Assembly (NCBI RefSeq): GCF_009912395.1
Contig: NZ_WNDO01000002.1
Span: 62,001-126,000 of the forward strand
Direction: 5' to 3'
Source of the DNA: Luteibacter sp.
GTDB taxonomy: Bacteria > Pseudomonadota > Gammaproteobacteria > Xanthomonadales > Rhodanobacteraceae
Length of the DNA stretch: 64,000 nucleotides
In this document: piece by piece, positions 1 to 7,201 of the stretch
How positions within the stretch are numbered: the stretch's first letter is position 1
Layout of the letters: each line of letters starts with the position of its first letter
Made by a program: the position numbers and the translations under genes
Notes under the pieces: model-generated
The model's database searches: none
Told to the model about the DNA's origin: nothing
What the model saw: only the letters and a program-made list of their open reading frames with translations

Positions 1-1
1 G

Positions 2-421
2 CTGGTGTGGAGCCCACTCGCTGGCGGCCTGCTGTCCGGCAAGTTCGACAGGCATCAGCAGAAGCCCGCGGACTCCCGCCGCTCGACGTTCGACTTCCCC
101 GTCGTCGATACGGAGCGCGCCTGGAACATCGTCGATGTGATGAAGCCTATCGCCGAGGCCCACGGTTGCAGCGTGGCCCGTGTGGCCCTGGCGTGGCTGC
201 TGGCCAAGCCGGTGGTGACCTCGGTCATCATGGGCGCCAAGCGCATCGACCAGCTCCACGACAACCTGGCGGCCGTGGATCTTGTGCTCACTGGCGATGA
301 GCTGCGTCGGCTCGACGAGGTAAGCGCACTCCCGCCGGAGTATCCGGGCTGGATGCTGGAGGCACAGGGCGCCGATCGCCTGGAAGCCATCGACACCTGG
401 GGCGCGAAGGCGCAGTCCTGA
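2..421 (+). CDS. Aldo/keto reductase, C-terminal part (cut by window edge)
   Basis: The reading frame is open to the first base, so the gene starts upstream. The visible 139 residues match the end of NADPH-dependent aldo/keto reductases of the Tas/YajO type. They contain the substrate/cofactor loop SPLAGGLLSGK, the long AWLLAKP helix, and the cofactor-binding segment TSVIMGAKRIDQLHDN. They end with the usual family tail of about 50 residues. The catalytic Asp-Tyr-Lys-His residues would lie outside the window. The substrate cannot be told from this fragment. Confidence 0.9.
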   Translation: MVWSPLAGGLLSGKFDRHQQKPADSRRSTFDFPVVDTERAWNIVDVMKPIAEAHGCSVARVALAWLLAKPVVTSVIMGAKRIDQLHDNLAAVDLVLTGDELRRLDEVSALPPEYPGWMLEAQGADRLEAIDTWGAKAQS

Positions 422-449
422 TAGCCACGCTTGCCCTGTCTACCCCGGG

Positions 450-482
450 CGGGAGGCTCATGCCTGGCAGGCACGCCTCCCG
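450..482. terminator. Possible hairpin between convergent genes
   Basis: An 8-bp inverted repeat (CGGGAGGC / GCCTCCCG) encloses a 17-nt loop that can itself fold (TGCC/GGCA). It overlaps the stop codon of the leftward metallopeptidase and follows the stop of the rightward reductase. It has no T-run, so it is only a weak candidate for a shared terminator or mRNA end. Confidence 0.3.
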
Positions 483-1831
483 TTCGCGACGCAGGCCTCG
501 GTCCATCGCTTCCATGTGTTGGCATCGATGCCGGCTTTCGCGGCCGTGTCGCGCAGATCGGACCAGGTCATGATGCGCGGCGTGGCGAGGAGCTCGCGCA
601 GGAACGCCCGCATCTTTTTCTCTCCTGCTGCTTTTTCCAGAGAAAGCAGCAGGAGCGGGCCGTAGCTGTATCGGTACGTCTCGGTGATGTCCGCCTCGCT
701 GGTGATCGCATCCAGGGCAATGAACGGTACCGTTCGCTTGTCCATCTGGGCTTTCCATGCGGCGACGCGCTTGTCCGCCGCCTCGTCGCCGACGATCGCC
801 CTCAGGGCCTTCATGGAAAGAAACTCGGCGGTCGATTCCAGCAGGAACCACCGGTACGGGCCCTGGGGATGGACCAGGGTGCCGAAGTAGTAATGGCCCA
901 TCTCATGGGCAAGATAGGCGATGCGCGAATGGGCGGCCGGGCCGCCCGCGAGGAGAATCGCCCCTGACTTGGCCACGCTGCCGCTCAAGGCGATGGTGGG
1001 CCAGGTGGCGAAGCCCCATTCCCCGCCCTTGCGGTCGCGCTCGACCTGATCGATGGTGACCATGCGCAGGAAGGTCGGGCGATCGGCCATGGGCTTGCCC
1101 ATGTAACCCTGGTAGTACGTCCGGACCTTTCCCATCAGGTCGGAGATGGCATTCGCCTCGACTGGCGCCACCGTTTCGTTGAGGATCATTGCGTTGGCCG
1201 TCGTGGTGATCGGCCCCGTGCCGCCGAAGACCAGCATCGGTCGCGCGATATCGCTATGGAACGTCCCCTTGGTTCCCACGATGGCCGGACTGCCATTGGC
1301 GTAGAGGAACCGGCAACTGTCGCAGCGGATCTCCAGGTCGTACGAGCCTTCGCTTTCGCGAACCTTCGCCTTCGTGTCGTAGGGCAGGGGCAGCCAGGCC
1401 GATTGCTCGCTGAAACGAAAGCTGTCGCCGTTGAACGCCATCAACCCTTTGAAGTCACCTGGGGCATCGTGCGCGGGATAGACGGGGAAGGCGCCGCTGT
1501 ACTGGACACAGAACGTCGGCGGTGCGTCGGTAACGGTATAGACGCGCGCTTCGCCGTCGATCGTCGGCTCGCCCCATCCGTCGTAACGAAGCGGTTGATG
1601 GTCGCCATCGGTCACGCGCGCCACGTTCAGGCCGACATTAAGCACGAAGGCATCGGTGAAGCCCGCGGGACGGTTCGATACACAGGCGTTGCCATCCACG
1701 CGCCCCGAGGCCACGTCGACATGCAGGTCGACGGCATAGGTCGTGGCGGCGGAGCCCCCGGACATCGCATGGCTTGCCGGTGTCAGCATGGATGCGATGG
1801 TGAGAATCAACAGACGAATCGACGAACGCAT
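458..1831 (-). CDS. Secreted M1-like (gluzincin) metallopeptidase
   Basis: A 457-aa protein starting at the ATG at 1831, chosen because GGAG lies 7 nt upstream and the next residues form a signal peptide (MRSSIRLLILTIASML...SHA). Zinc motif H309-E-M-G-H313 is followed after 18 residues by E332 in LLESTAEF, the M1 arrangement HEXXH-X18-E. An N-terminal beta-rich region of about 250 residues precedes it, as in M1 aminopeptidase-like proteins. It probably acts in the periplasm or outside the cell on peptides. The upstream in-frame ATG at 1894 has no ribosome site and would bury the signal peptide. The substrate is unknown. Confidence 0.75.
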   Translation of the reverse strand: MRSSIRLLILTIASMLTPASHAMSGGSAATTYAVDLHVDVASGRVDGNACVSNRPAGFTDAFVLNVGLNVARVTDGDHQPLRYDGWGEPTIDGEARVYTVTDAPPTFCVQYSGAFPVYPAHDAPGDFKGLMAFNGDSFRFSEQSAWLPLPYDTKAKVRESEGSYDLEIRCDSCRFLYANGSPAIVGTKGTFHSDIARPMLVFGGTGPITTTANAMILNETVAPVEANAISDLMGKVRTYYQGYMGKPMADRPTFLRMVTIDQVERDRKGGEWGFATWPTIALSGSVAKSGAILLAGGPAAHSRIAYLAHEMGHYYFGTLVHPQGPYRWFLLESTAEFLSMKALRAIVGDEAADKRVAAWKAQMDKRTVPFIALDAITSEADITETYRYSYGPLLLLSLEKAAGEKKMRAFLRELLATPRIMTWSDLRDTAAKAGIDANTWKRWTEACVANGRRACQA

Positions 1832-1909
1832 GGACACTCCGTGTGTGTGACAAGGTTTTCCTGTCGCCAGTTCGGTTGGATGCGCGTGGGGCACGCTTGG
1901 TTTAGTGGT

Positions 1910-3139
1910 TCATGGGACGTCTGGTTTACATTTGAGCGTGTTCCGATGTCTCAACGAGGGAAACAGGCGCATCCACAAGGCCACGATCATCAGCGTTCCG
2001 CAACCACCGATCACTACGGCGGGTACGGCACCCAGCCATGCGGCGAGCATCCCGGACTCAAATTCGCCGAGCTGGTTCGATGTGCCGATGAACATGCCGT
2101 TCACGGCGCCTACGCGGCCACGCATGTGCCCCGGGGTTTCCATCTGCATCAGCGTGCCGCGGATCACGACGCTGACCATGTCGAAGGCACCGAGTGCGGC
2201 GAGGGCCAACATGGATAGCCACAGGTGGGTCGACAGCCCGAAGACGATGGTCGCGACGCCGAAGCCTGCCACGCACCCGAACATCCGCATGCCGACCCGG
2301 TGTTGCGGCGGGTGACGCGAGAGCCATAGGCCGAGCAGCAAGGCACCCACGGACGGCGCAATGCGTAGCAGCGCGAGTCCTGTCGGGCCGGCGTGCAGGA
2401 TGTCCTTGGCGAACATCGGCAACAGCGCGGTCGCGCCGCCCAGCAGCACGGCGAAAAGATCCAGCGAAATGATGCCCAGCAGGTCGGGACGCGCGCGGAT
2501 GAAGCGCAGCCCTGCGAAAAGGTCGACAGCGCTGGCCGCGCCCGCGTCCAGCGGCTCCGGCACATACCTCAGCCTCGCGAGCAGGAGCGCCGAGCCCACC
2601 ATCAGTCCTCCGGCGGCGGCGTAGACCGTCAGCGAGCCGGTCAGGTAGAGCAGGCCGCCGATCACCGGCCCCGCGACGACGGTGGCTTCCCCGGCGACCG
2701 AGGTCGCCGCGTAGGCCTGGGCGAGCATGGCCTTGGGTACCAGGCCGGGCACGAGGCTTTGTAGCGCCGGTCGGCGGATGGCGGCCGCCGCGCCCCCGAG
2801 TCCGACCGCCGCCAGGAGCCAACCACGGCCGGGGCTATGCGTGAGCGATGCCATCGCCAGGGCAAGCGCCGCGACGGCACCGAGCAAGTCCGCCACCATC
2901 ACGAGGCTGCGACGATCGTATCGGTCAGCGAGGTGACCGCCGGGAAGGGCCAGGAGCAGGGCGGGAACGAAGTGGGCCAACCCGATGAGGCCGAGGTCCG
3001 ATGCCTTGCCCGTGGTGGCGTACATCTGCCACGCCACGGCGAGGGAGGTCATTTCCAGCGCGATGCCGGAGCAGACCAGGGACAGCCAGAAGGCGACGAA
3101 ACCGCGATGGTGTGACAGCGACGGGAGATGAAGGGACAA
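1910..3139 (-). CDS. MFS transporter (EntS-like exporter)
   Basis: About 409 aa from a TTG at 3139 preceded by CCGGAG; the longer 457-aa frame has an Arg/Pro-rich, non-family N terminus. It shows about 12 hydrophobic segments, with the MFS signature between helices 2 and 3 (GGHLADRYDRRSL) and the second-half loop SRHPPQHRVG. The sequence style (ALLLALPGGHLADR, LQSLVPGLVP) is that of the enterobactin exporter EntS / MFS_3 family. It is divergent from an AraC regulator 142 bp away, which probably controls it. The exported compound is unknown; no siderophore genes are nearby. Confidence 0.85.
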   Translation of the reverse strand: MSLHLPSLSHHRGFVAFWLSLVCSGIALEMTSLAVAWQMYATTGKASDLGLIGLAHFVPALLLALPGGHLADRYDRRSLVMVADLLGAVAALALAMASLTHSPGRGWLLAAVGLGGAAAAIRRPALQSLVPGLVPKAMLAQAYAATSVAGEATVVAGPVIGGLLYLTGSLTVYAAAGGLMVGSALLLARLRYVPEPLDAGAASAVDLFAGLRFIRARPDLLGIISLDLFAVLLGGATALLPMFAKDILHAGPTGLALLRIAPSVGALLLGLWLSRHPPQHRVGMRMFGCVAGFGVATIVFGLSTHLWLSMLALAALGAFDMVSVVIRGTLMQMETPGHMRGRVGAVNGMFIGTSNQLGEFESGMLAAWLGAVPAVVIGGCGTLMIVALWMRLFPSLRHRNTLKCKPDVP

Positions 3140-3281
3140 GACGGATGCTCCGGGGTAGCGGGGGCGCACATGTGCGATCCATGTGGCTGGCGGGCTATCG
3201 GAGGCGCGCTGGCGGTGGTTGGACGCTTCGGGAAAGCGAATGCTAGGCTCATGGCGTATGGCATTCGCACGGGATCGGGAC

Positions 3282-4079
3282 ATGGCCTATCGAGAAAGCG
3301 ACACGATCTGGTCCACCATGCACCGGCGTCGACGTGACGAAGCCTGCCCCATGCCCGGCGCCGTCGACGTGCTCCGTCGCGCCTATGCGGCCGGAACGGT
3401 GATCGCCGAGCATCGCCACGCCAGGCACCAGCTCATCTATGCCCGTTCCGGCCTCCTGGTCGTCACTTCGCCGCAAGGCCGCTGGATCGTGCCCAGCACC
3501 CGGGCCCTCTGGATGCCCGCCGGGACACCGCATTCGGTCCGCTGCGTGGACGCTGTGGAAGAACGGAATCTCTATGTAAGCCCGGAGGCGGCGTCGCACC
3601 TTCCCGATGCCGTATTCGCCGTCCAGGTGGGGCCCTTGCTGCGTGACCTCATCGACGCTGCCGAGCTTATCGTTCAGCCCTATGCGGAAGATTCCCGCGA
3701 CGGTCGCGTGATGCGCCTCATCCTCGACGAGCTGACATCATTGCCGACGCTGCCGCTTCACCTGCCGCAGTCGAGCGATGCGCGGATCGGACCCATCTGC
3801 GCACATCTGGTTCGCCATCCCTACGACCACTCGACGATTGCCGACTGGGCGAAGCGGACGGGTGTCCATGTGAAGACCCTCCAGCGGATCTTCCTGCGTG
3901 ACCTGGGCATGACCTTCACGCAGTGGCGGCAGCGCTGCCGCCTGCTCTTCGCGCTGGAGCGTCTCGCCGTCGGGGTGCCCGTCATCGACGTTGCGATGGA
4001 CCTCGGCTACGAGAGCCCCAGTGCGTTTTCCGCGATGTTCAAGCGCCAGTTCGGGGTAAGCCCGAGTCATTACTTCTGA
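3282..4079 (+). CDS. AraC-family regulator with cupin sensor domain
   Basis: 265 aa from the ATG at 3282; longer starts (to 3183) add an unconserved basic leader. The N-terminal cupin carries HRHARHQLIYARSG and a late proline-rich strand (WMPAGTPHSVRC). The C-terminal tandem helix-turn-helix is complete (TIADWAKRTGVHVKTLQRIF; VIDVAMDLGYESPSAFSAMF). This layout is typical of repressors or activators of a divergent MFS efflux gene, and the adjacent exporter is the likely target. The stop overlaps the convergent downstream gene by 10 bp. Confidence 0.88.
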   Translation: MAYRESDTIWSTMHRRRRDEACPMPGAVDVLRRAYAAGTVIAEHRHARHQLIYARSGLLVVTSPQGRWIVPSTRALWMPAGTPHSVRCVDAVEERNLYVSPEAASHLPDAVFAVQVGPLLRDLIDAAELIVQPYAEDSRDGRVMRLILDELTSLPTLPLHLPQSSDARIGPICAHLVRHPYDHSTIADWAKRTGVHVKTLQRIFLRDLGMTFTQWRQRCRLLFALERLAVGVPVIDVAMDLGYESPSAFSAMFKRQFGVSPSHYF

Positions 4080-4846
4080 CGCGTTCGGGCTACGTTGGTG
4101 GAGGGCTCGAATTCCCGCAGGAGATCCTTGACCAGATTGCCCTCCGGCATCCTGTCTCGGGGGATGTTCGCATCGTCGAACCATGACGCGTCGGCTTCCG
4201 GATGGGGACCCACTAGGACAACCAGACCGCTGCCATAGGCATAACGTGCCGCGGCGATGTCGCCGTTTTCGTAGGTGGCGATGGCGTGGAACTTCCGGTC
4301 GCCGGGGGCGGGGTGCATGTAAGGACCATCCTGGAAGAAGATGCTTTCTTCCCGTCCATTCCACTGCACGGTGACCGCCGTGTCCTCGCTCGTTCGGACC
4401 GGGAAGCCGGGGCGCCTGATTTCGCCGTCCAGATCCTGATCGACGAGTTGCATGTTTCCCGCATCGGCCAGGTAGGCGCCCATGCACAGGCCGAGGTAAT
4501 GGCCGCCACCGTGCACGAAGTTCCGGATGGCTTTTACCCGTGCGTTGCCAATATCCCGTAGCGCCTTCGGGATGTCCTGGCCGCCGCCGGGTTGTACATA
4601 GATGTCGTAGTTCGCCAGGCTTTCATCGGTGATGTCGATGTCCTCGCGAGCACCGACGAAATCGACCTTGTACTTCGGGCCCAGTTTTTCGATGGCTCGC
4701 CTGACGACATCCGAACAGTCCTCGCATGCCGCCGGACCTTTGTAGATGGCGACATGGACGATGGTGTCCTTCGCCATGGCATGAGATGTCACGGCCATGG
4801 GGCCGAGAAACGACAGGGATGCGATGAAGAATGCAGGGACTCGCAT
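4070..4846 (-). CDS. Secreted BPL-N-domain protein (glutamine-amidotransferase fold)
   Basis: 258 aa from the ATG at 4846 (GGAGAG upstream), beginning with a signal peptide ending near SHAMA. It contains the fold known from the N terminus of eukaryotic biotin ligase: YVQPGGGQDI, then the nucleophile elbow GLC121MGAY, then GPH215PE. The Cys-His-Glu triad of class I amidotransferases is therefore present, unusually in an exported protein. Pairs of cysteines (C41, C44) early in the mature part may be structural. The reaction is unknown. Confidence 0.75.
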   Translation of the reverse strand: MRVPAFFIASLSFLGPMAVTSHAMAKDTIVHVAIYKGPAACEDCSDVVRRAIEKLGPKYKVDFVGAREDIDITDESLANYDIYVQPGGGQDIPKALRDIGNARVKAIRNFVHGGGHYLGLCMGAYLADAGNMQLVDQDLDGEIRRPGFPVRTSEDTAVTVQWNGREESIFFQDGPYMHPAPGDRKFHAIATYENGDIAAARYAYGSGLVVLVGPHPEADASWFDDANIPRDRMPEGNLVKDLLREFEPSTNVARTRQK

Positions 4847-5244
4847 GGTGCTCTCCGGGGGAGGGAAAGGGTGCCCGTGCGGAAAGTCTAGGGAATTTCT
4901 TCGATCCATGTGCCCTCCATGAAGAGTCCACGATTCCTCCATCCGTGACCCTGGCATCTCGGTGCTTCGCTTGACGGAAGCATGACGCAATAGTCTAATT
5001 CGCTCACCGAACCACTTGCGGTTCGCGAGCCTTTCGTCATTCACGGGATTCCGCCGACATGATCAAGTAATGCGTCGATGCATTCGCATCCTCTCTGTCG
5101 CTGTCTGAAGCGCGAGCCGCATTACTTCATTCGAATCATCGTGTTCGTGCCGATACGGCGGCTGCCGCCTAAGCAGCTGACCACGGCATGCCATGGCGCT
5201 CGCACGTCTCCAGACAGTTTCCCTCACGCATGATGGAAACTCCC

Positions 5245-6072
5245 ATGACCGCATCTATCACCCCATCCACCGTTTTCGAACACAATCGCGCCGCCTGGGA
5301 CAGGCAGGCATCCAGCCAGTGCGAATGGTCACGCCCCGTCGCCCCGGATGTCATCGCGGCCGCGCGCCGTGGCGACTGGACGCTGCATCTCACGCCCGGC
5401 GCACTACCTGCCGACTGGCTTCCCGATATCCGGGGCAAGCGCATTCTCTGTCTTGCCTCGGCAGGTGGTCAGCAGGCGCCGGTACTGGCGGCAGCTGGCG
5501 CAGATGTGACGGTATTCGATGCATCCGCCAAGCAGCTGGAACAGGACGACATGGTGGCCCAGCGCGATCGGCTGGACCTTACAACCGTGCAGGGCGACAT
5601 GCGCGACCTGTCCATGTTCGTCGATGACAGCTTCGACATCATCGTGCATCCGATATCGAACCTGTACGTACCGGATATTCGACCCGTATGGAGCGAGTGC
5701 TTTCGGGTGCTTCGCGCAGGAGGACGCCTGCTCAGCAGCTTTTTCAATCCCGTGGTCTTCGTGGCCGATCGTAGTCCGGAATGGGCGGCGCAAGGGCTTA
5801 TCCGTCCGCGTTTCAGGATTCCCTACTCGGATATGCGGGATCTCACGGAAACCGAGCTGGCGGATAAGCAGGCGAAGGGCGATGCCCTTGTGTTCGGGCA
5901 TAGCCTGAGCGAACAGATCGGAGGCCAGTTGGCGGCGGGGTTCGTGCTCAAGGGCTTTCTGGAAGACGAGCAACCCCAACCTCGCTTCGTCATCGACCGC
6001 TACCTGCCGACTTTCCTTGCCACGTACGCCGTAAAACCCCGAGACCATGCCTCGGATGAATCGACGGGCTGA
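5245..6072 (+). CDS. SAM-dependent class I methyltransferase
   Basis: 275 aa from the ATG at 5245; alternative ATGs at 5230/5233 are less well placed. The SAM-binding motif I is ILCLASAGGQQAPVLAAAG, followed by the acidic motif II (VTVFDAS), motif post-II (QGDMRDL) and the post-catalytic FDIIVHPISN. This is the pattern of small-molecule methyltransferases of the UbiE/YcgJ type. It stands alone, convergent with a lipoprotein gene. The substrate cannot be inferred. Confidence 0.82.
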   Translation: MTASITPSTVFEHNRAAWDRQASSQCEWSRPVAPDVIAAARRGDWTLHLTPGALPADWLPDIRGKRILCLASAGGQQAPVLAAAGADVTVFDASAKQLEQDDMVAQRDRLDLTTVQGDMRDLSMFVDDSFDIIVHPISNLYVPDIRPVWSECFRVLRAGGRLLSSFFNPVVFVADRSPEWAAQGLIRPRFRIPYSDMRDLTETELADKQAKGDALVFGHSLSEQIGGQLAAGFVLKGFLEDEQPQPRFVIDRYLPTFLATYAVKPRDHASDESTG

Positions 6073-6079
6073 AGCCCGC

Positions 6080-6433
6080 TCAGTCGCTTCCCTTCGCGAG
6101 CCAGTTGCGCGGCAGGCGCAACTGGCCGCATCCCACACATACCAGGCGTCCTTGCGTACCTTCGAACGACAGGCGCGTTCCGTCGGCCATCTTCAGCTCG
6201 AGTGTTCCACCAGGAATGGTCGCGTGGACGAGGTCGTCCTTGATCAGGGTGACCTTCATGGCGAAGGTCTGCGTTCCCCATCGCCAATACACCATACCTG
6301 CGTGATCCTTGATCGATATCTCGGCCGTGTTTGGGCCATACCCTTCCGCGTCGTAAAGGTGGATCTCGCTCGAACGGCAAGCAGTCAACGACAACACGAT
6401 CGATGCGACAGCCACAGGTAGAACGACCTTCAT
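6080..6433 (-). CDS. Small lipoprotein of unknown function
   Basis: 117 aa from the ATG at 6433, with an AAGGAAG ribosome site. It has a lipobox (LSLTAC) ending the signal sequence and a small beta-rich mature part containing WRWGTQTFAMKV and a C-x2-C pair (VCVGC) near the end. It has no recognised domain. It probably sits in the outer or inner membrane as a lipid-anchored protein. Confidence 0.7.
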   Translation of the reverse strand: MKVVLPVAVASIVLSLTACRSSEIHLYDAEGYGPNTAEISIKDHAGMVYWRWGTQTFAMKVTLIKDDLVHATIPGGTLELKMADGTRLSFEGTQGRLVCVGCGQLRLPRNWLAKGSD

Positions 6434-6554
6434 GGGCGACGCTTCCTTGTGGGGAAGGGTAGGGATGAGGACAACGACGTCGCTTTCATAGCGCCCCATA
6501 AGTGAAGGCCGAAGCTAGGCGGCCTGCTCGATGCTGAACGCCATGGGGTTGCGT

Positions 6555-6622
6555 TGTAGGAGCGCGCTTGCGCGCGATGCCAGGTTGCCGCGAGCCCCAT
6601 CGCGCGCAAGCGCACTCCTACA
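6555..6622. repeat. REP-like palindromic element, copy 1
   Basis: Arms of 24 nt (6555-6578, beginning TGTAGGAGCGCGCTTGCGCG, and 6599-6622, ending CGCACTCCTACA) are inverted with one mismatch around a 20-nt loop. The same arm sequence recurs at 9700-9745. Such extragenic palindromes around GTAGGAGCGCGC are common in Xanthomonadales and Pseudomonas and are moved by REP-associated transposases; none is seen here. Confidence 0.85.
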
Positions 6623-6647
6623 GGAGAGGATTGCCGCAATCGCGCAT

Positions 6648-6822
6648 AAAAAAGCCCGCAACGGGGAGGCTGCGGGCTGGGGTTCCGTCGAGGCCAGGGC
6701 TTGCGAGCAGGGGAACTCAGTGCCAAGGCAATGGGAGTGTCGCCCTCACGGCGACTTGGGGGCCACGTTAGGCCTGTGCGGATTAACGCAGCCTGAGTTT
6801 TTCGGTTGACCGCCTGTCGACG
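6648..6822 (-). ncRNA. Candidate structured small RNA with terminator
   Basis: Read leftward, the segment has a closing stem CGTCGA/TCGACG (6817-6822 with 6686-6691), an inner 7-bp stem (6793-6799 with 6714-6720) and an apical hairpin GTCGCC/GGCGAC (6750-6755 with 6739-6744). A strong terminator follows: 8-bp stem 6653-6660/6671-6678 and six T at 6648-6653. Several C-rich single-stranded stretches (CCCCC, CCCC) lie in the loops. No convincing reading frame explains it. It is not recognisable as 6S RNA, SRP RNA, RNase P or a known riboswitch. It could be a trans-acting sRNA or an orphan leader. Confidence 0.4.
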
Positions 6823-7201
6823 ATGCGCGAAGGCGTGGATAGAGAGCTAAGCACTTCATCCATGCGGTGCTGATGACATGACTGCCAACGGAAAGATTTC
6901 TGTAACGCGCCGGAGCGACACTGTCGGCCATGTTGTTATGATGCTCGGCATCAATCGATTTATCTAACGAAAAAACCTTGTTTATCGTGAAATCGCTCGA
7001 TCCTCGCCGATCGGGCTTTTTTTACGCCCGGAGGAAATGTTTAAATTTGCGTTAAGTGCAATCTAATGCGTCATTGATCAATTAGTTGCGCCAATGACAC
7101 CGTTTTTTCGCGAGAACTTCCTGGCGCGACATCATGGATAAAAAAACGATCGCCGACTGCCGTGTGCAGACGGCGTGGCCCCGCTTTTTCCGCTGGAACC
7201 G

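Noticed and set aside
7000-7025. Possible terminator (GATC...GATC followed by seven T) before the TonB receptor
   Set aside because: The stem is only about 4 bp, and no gene transcribed rightward ends before it.
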